Shown piece after piece: positions 26,427 through 34,353 of a stretch of DNA of 35,200 bases; position 1 is the first letter of the stretch, and each line of letters begins with the position of its first letter. The position numbers were made by a program, and so were the translations under genes. The notes beneath the pieces were generated by a model, which did no database searches, was not told where the DNA came from, and worked only from the letters and a program-made list of their open reading frames with translations. Source of the stretch: Pseudomonadota bacterium (GTDB lineage: Bacteria > Pseudomonadota > Alphaproteobacteria > Acetobacterales > Acetobacteraceae); contig JAJZNE010000044.1 in assembly GCA_021847995.1 (NCBI GenBank), positions 1 to 35,200 on the forward strand, given 5' to 3'.

Positions 26427-26726
26427 TCAGGCGGCGCGGCGGCGCGCGACGCCGGTGATCTCCTGCCGCCGCGTCACGCTGCGCACGCCGACCACCTGGC
26501 GCAGATTGCCCTCCACCAGATGCACCATCTCGGCCGGCATCGCCGCCATCGCGATCTGCACCTGCATCTCATCCCCCTCGCGCCGTGCCTCGATGCTGTC
26601 GGGTGTCAGGTCGCGGCGGGCGAACGGGGCGAGCAGGCGGGGCAGCAGGCCGGGTTCCGCATCCGCCATCAGGTTGAAGCGGACAGCGGCGTGCAGACCG
26701 GTCAGGGTCCAGGGTTCATGCGACAT
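26427..26726 (-). CDS. Small ACT-domain protein, acetolactate synthase small-subunit-like
   Basis: A 99-residue protein that looks like a single ACT domain: a first strand RFNLMADAEPGLLPRLLAPFARR (landmarks AEPGLLPRLLAPF), a second strand MQVQIAMA, and a closing helix and strand with EGNLRQVVGVRSV. The pattern resembles IlvM/IlvH N-terminal domains, but no acetolactate synthase gene is adjacent and the usual C-terminal domain is absent. It may sense an amino acid or another small ligand. The start at 26726 has GGAG about 10 nt upstream. A longer form beginning at 26831 is possible. Confidence 0.65.
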   Translation of the reverse strand: MSHEPWTLTGLHAAVRFNLMADAEPGLLPRLLAPFARRDLTPDSIEARREGDEMQVQIAMAAMPAEMVHLVEGNLRQVVGVRSVTRRQEITGVARRRAA

Positions 26727-26867
26727 CGGATGCAGGCTCCGGAATACGGCCGGCGCAATCGCCGGCGAGGGGAAGGGACGGCGCGCGTTCGGCCCGGCTG
26801 CGTCAGGCAGCCGGGCAGCTAATTCGCGCAATCCCGATCCGGACCTTCATGACTGAGATATAGCGCC

Positions 26868-27881
26868 TTACGGCGCGGCTGACCAGTCCCACTGCGGCAT
26901 CCGCGCCACCGGGAAGCTGCCTACCTGCAAACTGCCGTCATGCAGCGTGAGCGGCAGCGTCACCTCCGGCGTGCCGCCGCCCTCGGGCGTGCGGGCGAGC
27001 AGGACCAGCACCGCCCGTACCGCCTGTGCCGCGGCCGGGCGAACCACCCCGCCGGCCGCCAGCGCCGACAATGCCTGCTCGAATCCGACCACGCGCAGCG
27101 TTCCCGTCCCATCGGGCTGCAACGCTGGATCAAGCCCGAGCGCCGCCGTGCCGGTCACGCCGAGCGGCCCCCAGCCGAGCGCCATGTGCCGCACGCGCAG
27201 CAGCCCGCCGGCCCGCCGCCATGCCGCGGCGCGGGCAGCCGCATCGGCCGAGGGCGGCGGCAGCGTCCCCTCCAGCGCCAGCGTCATGGTGGCGGAGGCG
27301 ATGCGGTTGCCGAGGGCGAGCGGCCAGCCCGGCGGCAGCGCGATTGCCTCCGCCGACAGCGTCGCCTGCGGCGGCTTGGCGCCCTGCGACAGCTCGGCCG
27401 CCAGCAATCCGACCGACATGCCGGCCAGCGGCGCCGCGAAGCGCAGGTCGCTGCCGTCCAGCCGCACCGGTGCGTCTGGATGGGCAAGGTCCACCGTCAG
27501 CGTGAGCCGCGCCGCCCGCAGCGCCACCGCCGCGCTGCCGAACGCCTGCACGCGCTGCATACCCTCGAGGCGCACCAGCAGCGTGCCCGGCGACCACGGG
27601 GCGACGTGCAGCACCGCCCGCTGCGCGGTCCATCCGGCACCGCCGGGCAGCAGCTCCGGCCCGGCATCGAGGGTGGCGTCGGTCAGCACCAGCTCGGCGG
27701 CCAGCGGCCAGCCGGCGCGGTGCGCGGCACTGCTGCGCACGGTCCAGCCCGCCGTCGCCGCCTCACGCACCCAGGCGTCGAACCCGGCCTCGATCTCCGC
27801 CGCTGCCCAGGCCCACAGGCCCACGGACGCCATCGCCAGCCCTGCGACCAGGCCCAGCGGAACAATCGTCTTGCTGCGCAT
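26868..27881 (-). CDS. DUF2125 family protein
   Basis: A 337-residue protein with a single N-terminal signal or anchor helix (about residues 8-28), followed by a periplasmic beta-rich domain. Features of the DUF2125 family include the WVREAATAGW segment after the helix, RAGWPLAAEL and the glycine-rich GSLQVGSFPVARMP near the end. The family is common in alphaproteobacteria and has no known function. AGGGA precedes the ATG at 27881. A 150-nt gap separates it from the upstream plsC. Confidence 0.8.
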   Translation of the reverse strand: MRSKTIVPLGLVAGLAMASVGLWAWAAAEIEAGFDAWVREAATAGWTVRSSAAHRAGWPLAAELVLTDATLDAGPELLPGGAGWTAQRAVLHVAPWSPGTLLVRLEGMQRVQAFGSAAVALRAARLTLTVDLAHPDAPVRLDGSDLRFAAPLAGMSVGLLAAELSQGAKPPQATLSAEAIALPPGWPLALGNRIASATMTLALEGTLPPPSADAAARAAAWRRAGGLLRVRHMALGWGPLGVTGTAALGLDPALQPDGTGTLRVVGFEQALSALAAGGVVRPAAAQAVRAVLVLLARTPEGGGTPEVTLPLTLHDGSLQVGSFPVARMPQWDWSAAP

Positions 27882-28031
27882 CGCGTCCCTATAGGGCGGC
27901 CGGTTGCCAGGCGGAACCACGGCCCCGGCGGCAGCGGTTATCCCCAGCCGCGGAGCGAAATCGACGGAAACCGAACGATTCGGCGATTCGCGAGGTTTTT
28001 CGACGAACTGATGGAAGGAACTCGCGCAGGC
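27882..28031. other. 150-nt AT-richer gap with a DnaA-box-like site
   Basis: Contains TTATCCCCA at 27938-27946 (one mismatch to the DnaA box TTATCCACA). A second one-mismatch site, TTGTCCACA at 28063-28071, falls in the end of plsC. Two GATTC (CcrM-type GANTC) sites and a run TTTTTCG lie between 27980 and 28010. It also serves as promoter region for the DUF2125 gene. No gene seen. Confidence 0.35.
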
Positions 28032-28769
28032 TCACAACCGTACCGGCACCTCGCCCACAGACTTGTCCACAGCTTCCGCCACCCCGCCGGCGAATGCGCG
28101 CGACAGCCGCGCGAGCACGTCGTCGCGCTTCAGCCCCCCCGGCAGCGGCGGCAGAAGCACGACACGGATCACGCCGGGGTGCTTACGGAACGACCGCCTG
28201 CCCCAGTGTTCGCCGGAATCCGTCACCACCGGAATGACCGGCACCCCCATCCGTGCCGCGAGCGCCGCCACCCCCGGTTGCAGCGCCACGCGCCCACCGG
28301 GGGGCACCCGCGTGCCCTCGGGGAAGATCACCACCTGCCGCCCGTCCCGCCGCGCCCGGTCGGCCTCGCGCAGCAGCGTGCGCAGGGCGGCGGCGCCGGC
28401 ACCGCGGTCGATCGCGATCATGCCGCTGCGGCTGAGCAGCGCACCGAACAGCGGGATGCGCAGCAGCTCACGCTTCAGGACATAGGCGAAGCGCGGCGCC
28501 AGCACCGCCCAGATCAGCGTGTCGAAGGCCGATTGATGCATGGAGGCGAGCAGTGCCGGCCCCTCCCGCGGCAGATGCTCAAGGCCGATCACCTGCCAGC
28601 GAATACCGCAGGTCGCGCTGAGGCCGCGGAGCACGAGGCGCACCCAGAACCGGGCATAGCGCAGCGTCGCCTGCTCCCCCATCAGCCACACCGGAGGAGA
28701 CAGCAGGCTCAGCACCAGGGTCAGCCCGAAAAACCACAGGTTGAACGCCGCCGATCGCAGCCACATCAT
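28032..28769 (-). CDS. plsC: 1-acylglycerol-3-phosphate acyltransferase
   Basis: A 245-residue acyltransferase. The catalytic HxxxxD motif is H78-QSAF-D83. The lysophosphatidate-binding FPEGTR is at 149-154 and PVIPVV near 194-200, with an N-terminal helix at about 8-30. It makes phosphatidic acid at the cytoplasmic face of the inner membrane. ATG-ATG at 28769/28766 overlaps the ydcF stop. The first gives an ATGA overlap and is chosen. Confidence 0.92.
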   Translation of the reverse strand: MMWLRSAAFNLWFFGLTLVLSLLSPPVWLMGEQATLRYARFWVRLVLRGLSATCGIRWQVIGLEHLPREGPALLASMHQSAFDTLIWAVLAPRFAYVLKRELLRIPLFGALLSRSGMIAIDRGAGAAALRTLLREADRARRDGRQVVIFPEGTRVPPGGRVALQPGVAALAARMGVPVIPVVTDSGEHWGRRSFRKHPGVIRVVLLPPLPGGLKRDDVLARLSRAFAGGVAEAVDKSVGEVPVRL

Positions 28770-29350
28770 CCGCCATGCTCCGCCTGCAATGTCCCGTGCC
28801 GTCCCAGCCCCGACAGGCCGAATTCGGCGGCCAGCCATTTGCCGTATTCGGCGGCCATCAGCCGCCACGACGCCGTCGCCTGGACCGCCGCCGGATACAG
28901 CGCCACATCGGGCAGCGTGCGGGCCAGCTCGGCGAGCGCGCGCGGCATATGATAGCCCGCCGTCACCACGATCAGCGACCGCACCGCATTGGCACGCGCC
29001 CAGGCCGCCGTCTCTTCGGCGTTGCCGCGCGTCGATTGCGCCGCCCGGCCGAGGGTGACGCGCGGGCGCAGATCGCGGTCGATGCCGGCGCGGCGCGCCA
29101 GCGCCTCGAACGCCGCCGCACCGCCGACGCCCGAGATCAGGGCAACGCGCGCGCGCCCCTCCGCCAGCAGCCGCAGGGCCGTCTCCACCCGCCCCGCCCC
29201 CCCGGTCAGTGCCACGATCCCGTCCGCCTGGGCCGGCAACGGCGGCGACCGATCGGCGGCGCGCAGGAACCAGATGAAGCCGCCCAGCCACAGCAGCCCG
29301 AGCGCCGCCAGCGCCGCCAGCGCGAGGTGTACGGCCCGCCGCCGCGTCAC
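28766..29350 (-). CDS. YdcF/SanA-type DUF218 membrane protein
   Basis: A 194-residue protein with an N-terminal helix (about residues 8-28) and a DUF218 domain. Landmarks are ADGIVALTGGAGRVETALRLL (the D and GG near residues 43-52), SGVGG, STRGNAEETA, and VVTAGYHMPRA with the conserved YHMPR. The family is tied to envelope functions (SanA, YdcF, ElyC), biochemical activity unclear. No ATG is suitable. The start is GTG at 29350, overlapping the ftsX stop as GTGA. Confidence 0.85.
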   Translation of the reverse strand: MTRRRAVHLALAALAALGLLWLGGFIWFLRAADRSPPLPAQADGIVALTGGAGRVETALRLLAEGRARVALISGVGGAAAFEALARRAGIDRDLRPRVTLGRAAQSTRGNAEETAAWARANAVRSLIVVTAGYHMPRALAELARTLPDVALYPAAVQATASWRLMAAEYGKWLAAEFGLSGLGRHGTLQAEHGG

Positions 29351-30252
29351 GGCAGACGCCGCAGCCAGCGCCGCACCGTGGCCTGCGCCGTCACGAACCC
29401 GATCGCTGCTGCCGCGAGCGGCAGCGCCGGCAGGCCGACCAGGAGGTCGGCCGGCAGCATTGCCAGATCCGGCGGGCCGGTGAACGGTGCGGCCAGCGCC
29501 GCCAGCAGCCCCAGCACCGGCAGCGCGGCGAGCGTGCCGATGACGCCGCCGAGCAGGGCGAGCCAGGTGGCGCGGCGCGCGAACCGGCGGGCGATGTAGC
29601 CGTCGGTGGCACCGAGGCCATGGACCAGCTCGATCGCCTCCCGCCGCGCGGCCAGGCCGGCGCGGGTCGCGGCCGTGACCACGGCGACGGCGACGGCCGC
29701 CACCACCGCCAGCACCAGCCAAGCACAACCCTGCACGCTGCGGCCGAGCCGCGCCAGCCGCGCCACCCAGACACCGTGGCTCTCGACCAGCGTACCGGGG
29801 GCGATCCGGCCGAGCTGGTCCTGCAGCGCGTCCGGATCGGGTGCTGCCGGCACGAGATGCACCGCGATCACCGCCGGCAGCGGCAGCGCTGGGTCGCTGC
29901 CCGCCGTTCCCAGCCAGGGGCGCAGCAGGGCGGCCAGCTCCGCCGGCGTCAGGGCCCGGGCCGCGGCCACCCCCGGCGCCGATTGCAGGGCGGCGAGAAC
30001 GGCGGCAAGCCGCTCTCCCTCCGCCGGTGCCGCGGCGGGGGCTGCCGGTGTCGGCACCTGCACGGTCAGCGCCGCCGCCGCTCCCTCCTGCCAATGGCGC
30101 ACCAGCGCCGCCGCCCCGGCGGAGCCGGCGAGCGCCAGGGCGGCGAGGAACGCCATCGCCGCCACCAGCAGCGGCAGCATGCGGTCGCCCAGCGCATGGC
30201 GCAGACCGAGATCGTCCGACCGGCGCGGACGGCGATAGGGCGGCTCAGCCAT
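29347..30252 (-). CDS. ftsX: Cell division protein FtsX, permease-like subunit
   Basis: A 301-residue protein with the FtsX layout: cytoplasmic N-terminus, a first helix at about 27-48, a periplasmic domain of roughly 120 residues, then three helices in the C-terminal half (around 175-195, 225-250, 270-290). The [21 protein letters not shown] segment (landmark [13 protein letters not shown]) is the conserved cytoplasmic loop contacting FtsE. FtsEX transmits ATP hydrolysis to peptidoglycan hydrolases at the septum. It overlaps ftsE by 8 nt. Confidence 0.92.
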   Translation of the reverse strand: MAEPPYRRPRRSDDLGLRHALGDRMLPLLVAAMAFLAALALAGSAGAAALVRHWQEGAAAALTVQVPTPAAPAAAPAEGERLAAVLAALQSAPGVAAARALTPAELAALLRPWLGTAGSDPALPLPAVIAVHLVPAAPDPDALQDQLGRIAPGTLVESHGVWVARLARLGRSVQGCAWLVLAVVAAVAVAVVTAATRAGLAARREAIELVHGLGATDGYIARRFARRATWLALLGGVIGTLAALPVLGLLAALAAPFTGPPDLAMLPADLLVGLPALPLAAAAIGFVTAQATVRRWLRRLP

Positions 30253-30916
30253 CGTCGATCAGCCGCCCCTGCTCCAGCCGCAGCGCCGGACCGGGGTGGC
30301 GCGCCACCAGCGCCGCGTTGTGCGTCGCCACGATCACGGTCGCGCCGAGCCGGTTCATCTCCTTGAGCAGCCGCATCAGCCGCTCGGCCTGTGCGTCGTC
30401 GAGGTTGCCGGTGGGTTCGTCGGCGAGCAGCAGACTGGGCCGGCCGACCACGGCGCGGGCGATCGCCACCCGCTGCTGCTCCCCACCCGAAAGCGCCGCC
30501 GGCCTTGCCGCCATGCGCGCCGACAGGCCGACCCAGCGCAGCATTTCGGCGACATCGGGGGCGACCTTCGCCTCCGGGCGGCCGGCGAGGCGCAGCGGCA
30601 GGGCGACGTTGTCGAATGCCGACAGATGCGTCAACAGGCGGAAATCCTGAAACACCATGCCGATGCGCCGGCGCAGCGCCGGCAGTTCGGCACGCCGCGC
30701 GACCCCGGTGTCGGACCCGAACACGAACAGCCGCCCGCGGCTCGGCCGCACCGCAAGATGGAGCAGCCGCAGCAGGCTGGTCTTGCCGGCGCCGGAAGGA
30801 CCGCGCAGCCAGCGGAACCCGCCTTCGGGAACGATGAAGCTGAGGTCATGCAGCACCATCGGCCCGGCGCGCCGGGCGTTGCCGTATTGCAGCGACACCT
30901 CCTCCAGCCGCACCAT
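30245..30916 (-). CDS. ftsE: Cell division ATP-binding protein FtsE
   Basis: A 223-residue ABC ATPase. Walker A GPSGAGKT is at 39-46, the Q-loop FQDFRLL at 89-95, signature LSGGEQQ at 142-148, Walker B LLLADEP at 162-168 and the H-loop His at 199. The ATG at 30916 is chosen because GAGGGG lies 6 nt upstream. A GTG two codons earlier would be adjacent to that site. Divergent from the zinc-ribbon gene, with 110 nt between. Confidence 0.94.
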   Translation of the reverse strand: MVRLEEVSLQYGNARRAGPMVLHDLSFIVPEGGFRWLRGPSGAGKTSLLRLLHLAVRPSRGRLFVFGSDTGVARRAELPALRRRIGMVFQDFRLLTHLSAFDNVALPLRLAGRPEAKVAPDVAEMLRWVGLSARMAARPAALSGGEQQRVAIARAVVGRPSLLLADEPTGNLDDAQAERLMRLLKEMNRLGATVIVATHNAALVARHPGPALRLEQGRLIDDG

Positions 30917-31026
30917 CGCCACCCCCTCGATGGCGCCGTTCTGCCACCCGGCGCGCGCGCTGCGAAGGGCGCAATGCAGCCGGCGGGAGGTTGCCAGGAC
31001 GGCACGGCTCGCGCAGGATCGGCCGT

Positions 31027-31470
31027 ATGCGGATCATCTGTCCGTCCTGTCAGGCGACCTACGAGGTGCCGGAGACGCTGCTTGCCGGCGGCAAGGCGGC
31101 GCGCTGCGCGCGTTGCGGCACCGAATGGATGCCGCTGCCCGCAACCGCCCCCGCTGCCGCCGATTCCCCCCCCCGCGCGCCGGAACCCGAGGCAGCCGCA
31201 GGCACGGAAGACACCGGAGAGCCGGCGGAGGAGGCCTTGCGCCCGGCCCCGGCCTGGCCGCGCAGCATCGACAGCATCGACGACGACCGGCCACCGCCGC
31301 GCGACGACGAGATCGACCTGGCGCCACCGGGCCGCAGCGTGATGATCGCCTGGATCATCAGCCTTCTGATCATTGCCGCCCTGATCTGGGCCGCCTTCGC
31401 CTTCCGCGCCGAGGTGATGGGCGCCTGGCCGCCGAGCGCGCGGCTCTATGCCGCGATCGGGCTGCGCTGA
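31027..31470 (+). CDS. Zinc-ribbon (MJ0042-type) membrane protein
   Basis: A 147-residue protein. The N-terminal zinc ribbon has C5-x2-C8 and C27-x2-C30 in the context MRIICPSCQATYEVP, typical of the zinc-ribbon/MJ0042 family. An acidic, Pro/Ala-rich linker (about 37-100) leads to one C-terminal helix (about 106-127). Genes of this type often lie opposite ftsE in alphaproteobacteria. Function is unknown. The cyanase gene follows after 27 nt and could be co-transcribed. Confidence 0.82.
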   Translation: MRIICPSCQATYEVPETLLAGGKAARCARCGTEWMPLPATAPAAADSPPRAPEPEAAAGTEDTGEPAEEALRPAPAWPRSIDSIDDDRPPPRDDEIDLAPPGRSVMIAWIISLLIIAALIWAAFAFRAEVMGAWPPSARLYAAIGLR

Positions 31471-31497
31471 CACACCGGGGATGGAGGAACAGGCGGC

Positions 31498-31947
31498 ATG
31501 AACGAGGCAAAGACAGCCCTTGGCGAGAAGATACTGGCGATCAAGCGCGCCAAGGGGCTGACCTGGACGGAGATCGCGCAGCGCCTGGGCCATTCGCCGG
31601 TGTGGACGTGTGCCGCCTGCCTCGGGCAGATGTCGATGCTGCCCGATACGGCGGCGAAGGCCGCCGCCTTGTTCGGCCTGACCGGGGCGGAGGCGGAGAC
31701 GTTGCAGCAGATCCCCTATCGCGGCGCGCTGCCGACCGCGGTGCCGACCGATCCGGTAATCTATCGCTTCTACGAACTGATGATGGTCTATGGAACGACG
31801 TGGAAGGAGCTGATCCACGAGGAGTTCGGCGACGGCATCATGAGCGCCATCGACTTTGACATGGCTGTGGAACGCCAGCCGGACCAGAAGGGCGACCGGG
31901 TGAAGGTGACGATGAGCGGCAAGTTCCTCCCGTACAAGCGGTACTGA
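31498..31947 (+). CDS. cynS: Cyanase (cyanate hydratase)
   Basis: A 149-residue enzyme, close to the 156 residues of the E. coli protein. The N-terminal helix-turn-helix-like domain is followed by the catalytic domain with R90, E93 and S116, matching the known catalytic Arg96, Glu99 and Ser122 (contexts VIYRFYELMMVYG and GDGIMSAIDF). It converts cyanate and bicarbonate to ammonia and carbon dioxide. The usual partner carbonic anhydrase (cynT) is not adjacent. GGAGG lies about 9 nt before the ATG. Confidence 0.96.
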   Translation: MNEAKTALGEKILAIKRAKGLTWTEIAQRLGHSPVWTCAACLGQMSMLPDTAAKAAALFGLTGAEAETLQQIPYRGALPTAVPTDPVIYRFYELMMVYGTTWKELIHEEFGDGIMSAIDFDMAVERQPDQKGDRVKVTMSGKFLPYKRY

Positions 31948-32058
31948 GCGAACCCACCCGGCATCCATCGATGGCAGCTTTCGCGGCGCCTTCTGTGCGG
32001 CCGCGCCGAGGAATGGGAGAGCGGGCGGATCGCGGAGAGCCGCGGGCGAACGAGGCGC

Positions 32059-32970
32059 TCACGCCCGCGGATGCGTCTGCCGCCACACCTCCAGCAGCCG
32101 CGCCGCATCGACCGCGGTGTAGCGCTGCGTGGTGGACAGGCTGGCATGGCCGAGCAGTTCCTGGATCGCACGCAGATCGGCCCCCGCCGCCAGCAGATGC
32201 GTGGCAAAGGAATGCCGCAGCGCGTGCGGCGTCGCATGCTCCGGCAGACCGGCGAGGCGGCGGTAGTCCCGCAGCGTGCGCTGCGCCACCGCCGGATCGA
32301 GCCGGCCGCCGCGCACGCCAACGAACAGCGGCGCCTCGGCGACCGGGCGTGGATGCAGCGCGAGCCACGCCGCGACCGCCGCGCGCACCGCCGGCAGCAC
32401 CGGCACGATCCGCGTCCTACCGCCCTTGCCGCGCACCCGCAGCGGCGCATCCCCCTCCAGCCGCGGCGCGTCGCGCACATCGAGCGCCAGCGCCTCCGCG
32501 ATGCGCAGCCCGCAGCCATACAGCAGCGTGAACAGCGCCACGTCGCGCGCCTGCACCGCGGCGGCGTCGGAAACGTCGCCGATCTCCTCCGCGATACTGC
32601 GCGCCGCCGCCTCGCTCAGCGCCCGCGGCAGCGGACGGGGCACGCGCGGCGCGGTCAGCAGCCTGATCTGCGCGTTGGCGACGCCGTGCCGGCGCGCGAG
32701 AAAACGGAAGAAACTGCGCACCGCAGCCAGATGGCGCGCGCGCGTGGTGTTGCCCCTTCCCTCCGCGGCCTCCCACGCCAGCCAGGCGCGAAAATCGAGC
32801 GCGCGCAGCCCGGCCAGGGCGGCAAGATCCGGCGCCCCGCCGAGATGGCGCGCGAGGAAGCCGAGGAAGCCGGCCAGGTCGGCGCCGTAGGCCTCGACCG
32901 TGAGCGGCGCGGCACGGCGCTCCTCGGCGAGCCAGGTCAGGAACACCTGCCGCGCCGCCTCGGCCTGCAC
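32059..32970 (-). CDS. xerC: Tyrosine recombinase XerC (chromosome dimer resolution)
   Basis: A 303-residue recombinase when started at the GTG at 32970, the usual XerC/XerD length. Catalytic residues are all present: R156 (GLRIAE), K182 (GKGGRTR), H249 and R252 (HALRHSFATH), H275 (LGHAS) and the nucleophile Y284 (TQRYT). It acts at dif with XerD and FtsK. The start lies 4 nt after the DUF484 stop, the common DUF484-xerC pairing, which points to the housekeeping XerC rather than a phage integrase. No ATG near the expected start. Confidence 0.9.
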   Translation of the reverse strand: MQAEAARQVFLTWLAEERRAAPLTVEAYGADLAGFLGFLARHLGGAPDLAALAGLRALDFRAWLAWEAAEGRGNTTRARHLAAVRSFFRFLARRHGVANAQIRLLTAPRVPRPLPRALSEAAARSIAEEIGDVSDAAAVQARDVALFTLLYGCGLRIAEALALDVRDAPRLEGDAPLRVRGKGGRTRIVPVLPAVRAAVAAWLALHPRPVAEAPLFVGVRGGRLDPAVAQRTLRDYRRLAGLPEHATPHALRHSFATHLLAAGADLRAIQELLGHASLSTTQRYTAVDAARLLEVWRQTHPRA

Positions 32971-32974
32971 GCCG

Positions 32975-33589
32975 CTACCGCCCCAGCGCCGCCGCCACGG
33001 CGCGGCCGAGGAAAGCCAGCGCCCCGGCCCCCTGCGTCGGGTCCAGCACCTGTTTCTCGCGCGCCACCAGGGCCAGCAGCGCCGGCGGCCCTTCACCGGG
33101 AATGCGGATCAGGGCGTCGTAATAGGCGAGTTCGGCGGCCTCCGCATGCAGCAGCAGCACCTCCGCCGGTGCCTCGCGGAAGCAGACCGTGCGCCCGGCG
33201 AGCAGCCGCGCCACGGTGCCCTGCGGCAACAGGCGGGTGCCCGACAACGGCTTCTCCATGCACAGCGACGCCGCATCGACACCAAGCAGCGCCGGCAGTT
33301 CGGCGCTGACGCACTCGGCCGCCGAGGCGGCGCGGATCAGCGCCAGCACCGCTTCCTGCACCCGGCCGGCGAGTCCGGCAGCGGCGCGCCCGGCGGCCAG
33401 CACGCCATCCGCCCGCGCCGCCATGGCGACGGCGTGGGCACGTTCGGCGTGCAGCATCGCCGCCATGTGATCGGCCAGCCGCTCGCCATGCACCCGCACC
33501 GGCGGCGCCAGCCAGCGATAGAGTTCGGGCCGCTCGGCGAGGAAACCGGGATGGGCGCGCAGCCACGCCGCGATCGCCGCGGCGTCCAT
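32975..33589 (-). CDS. DUF484 (GAF-like) protein upstream of xerC
   Basis: A 204-residue protein. It begins with a short helical region containing AWLRAHPGFLAERPEL (a DUF484 hallmark) and continues as a GAF-like domain with LLLHAEAAELAYYDALIRIP near residues 145-165. In many proteobacteria it precedes xerC. Its function is not known. The ATG at 33589 has AGGA 7 nt upstream. Confidence 0.85.
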   Translation of the reverse strand: MDAAAIAAWLRAHPGFLAERPELYRWLAPPVRVHGERLADHMAAMLHAERAHAVAMAARADGVLAAGRAAAGLAGRVQEAVLALIRAASAAECVSAELPALLGVDAASLCMEKPLSGTRLLPQGTVARLLAGRTVCFREAPAEVLLLHAEAAELAYYDALIRIPGEGPPALLALVAREKQVLDPTQGAGALAFLGRAVAAALGR

Positions 33590-33630
33590 TCCCGCGTCCT
33601 GTCCCGTTGTGCCGGGGGCGGCCGGACCGC

Positions 33631-34314
33631 TCACCGCGTGCCGGCCGCGCTTTTGAGCTCCTCGATATGCTGGCCGGTCCTGGCCCAGTCGGCAAGGAAG
33701 GCCGCCAGCCCCTTTTCGGTCAGCGGGTGCTGATAGAGGCTGCGAAGCACCGCCGGCGGCAGCGTCGCGACATGGGCGCCGAGCTTCGCCGCGGCGATCA
33801 CGTGCAGCGGATTGCGCACGCTGGCCACCAGCACCTCGGTGCGCAGATTCGGATAGTTGCGATAGATCTGCACGATGTCGGCGATCAGTTCCATGCCGAC
33901 ATGCCCGATGTCGTCGAGCCGGCCGACGAACGGGCTGATGAAGGTCGCCCCCGCCTTCGCCGCCAGCAGCGCCTGGGCGGCGGAGAAGCAGAGCGTGACG
34001 TTGACCATCGCGCCGTCGGACGATAGGGCCTTGCAGGCGCGCAGACCGTCGGGCGTGAGCGGCACCTTGATGGTGACGTTGGCCGCGATGCGGCGCAGCA
34101 CCGCGGCCTCGGCCATGATGTGATCGAATTCGGTGGCCGCCACCTCGGCGCTGACCGGGCCGGGCACCACGTCGCAGATCTCGGCGATCACTTCGAGCAT
34201 CTTGCGGCCGGACTTGGCGATCAGGGAGGGGTTGGTGGTCACGCCGTCGAGCAGCCCGCTCGCGGCCAGCGCCCGGATTTCCTGGATTTCGGCGGTATCG
34301 ACAAAGAATTTCAT
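33631..34314 (-). CDS. Transaldolase / fructose-6-phosphate aldolase family (TalC/MipB type)
   Basis: A 227-residue short transaldolase. The family start [10 protein letters not shown] is followed by GVTTNPSL (24-31), the Schiff-base lysine K83 in NVTIKVPLT, and [11 protein letters not shown] near 145-155. It either transfers dihydroxyacetone in the pentose phosphate pathway or cleaves fructose 6-phosphate. Motifs alone do not separate the two. ATG at 34314 is preferred over 34320 because of the conserved N-terminus and better spacing. Divergent from priA with 39 nt between starts. Confidence 0.92.
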   Translation of the reverse strand: MKFFVDTAEIQEIRALAASGLLDGVTTNPSLIAKSGRKMLEVIAEICDVVPGPVSAEVAATEFDHIMAEAAVLRRIAANVTIKVPLTPDGLRACKALSSDGAMVNVTLCFSAAQALLAAKAGATFISPFVGRLDDIGHVGMELIADIVQIYRNYPNLRTEVLVASVRNPLHVIAAAKLGAHVATLPPAVLRSLYQHPLTEKGLAAFLADWARTGQHIEELKSAAGTR

Positions 34315-34353
34315 CGGCATTGTCCCGGACAGGATGAGGGGGGACCATACAGG

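Noticed and set aside
26940..28952. 670-residue plus-strand open frame across DUF2125 and plsC
   Set aside because: It spans two recognisable minus-strand genes and the gap between them, with no motif and an Arg/Gln/His-rich composition.
31983..32008. Hairpin between convergent cynS and xerC as a terminator
   Set aside because: The CGGCGC/GCGCCG stem has a 13-nt loop and no T-run. Such pairings are common by chance at this base composition.
32059..32970. Phage or integron integrase
   Set aside because: Length, full catalytic set and coupling to DUF484 fit the housekeeping XerC. There are no attachment-site repeats or phage genes nearby.
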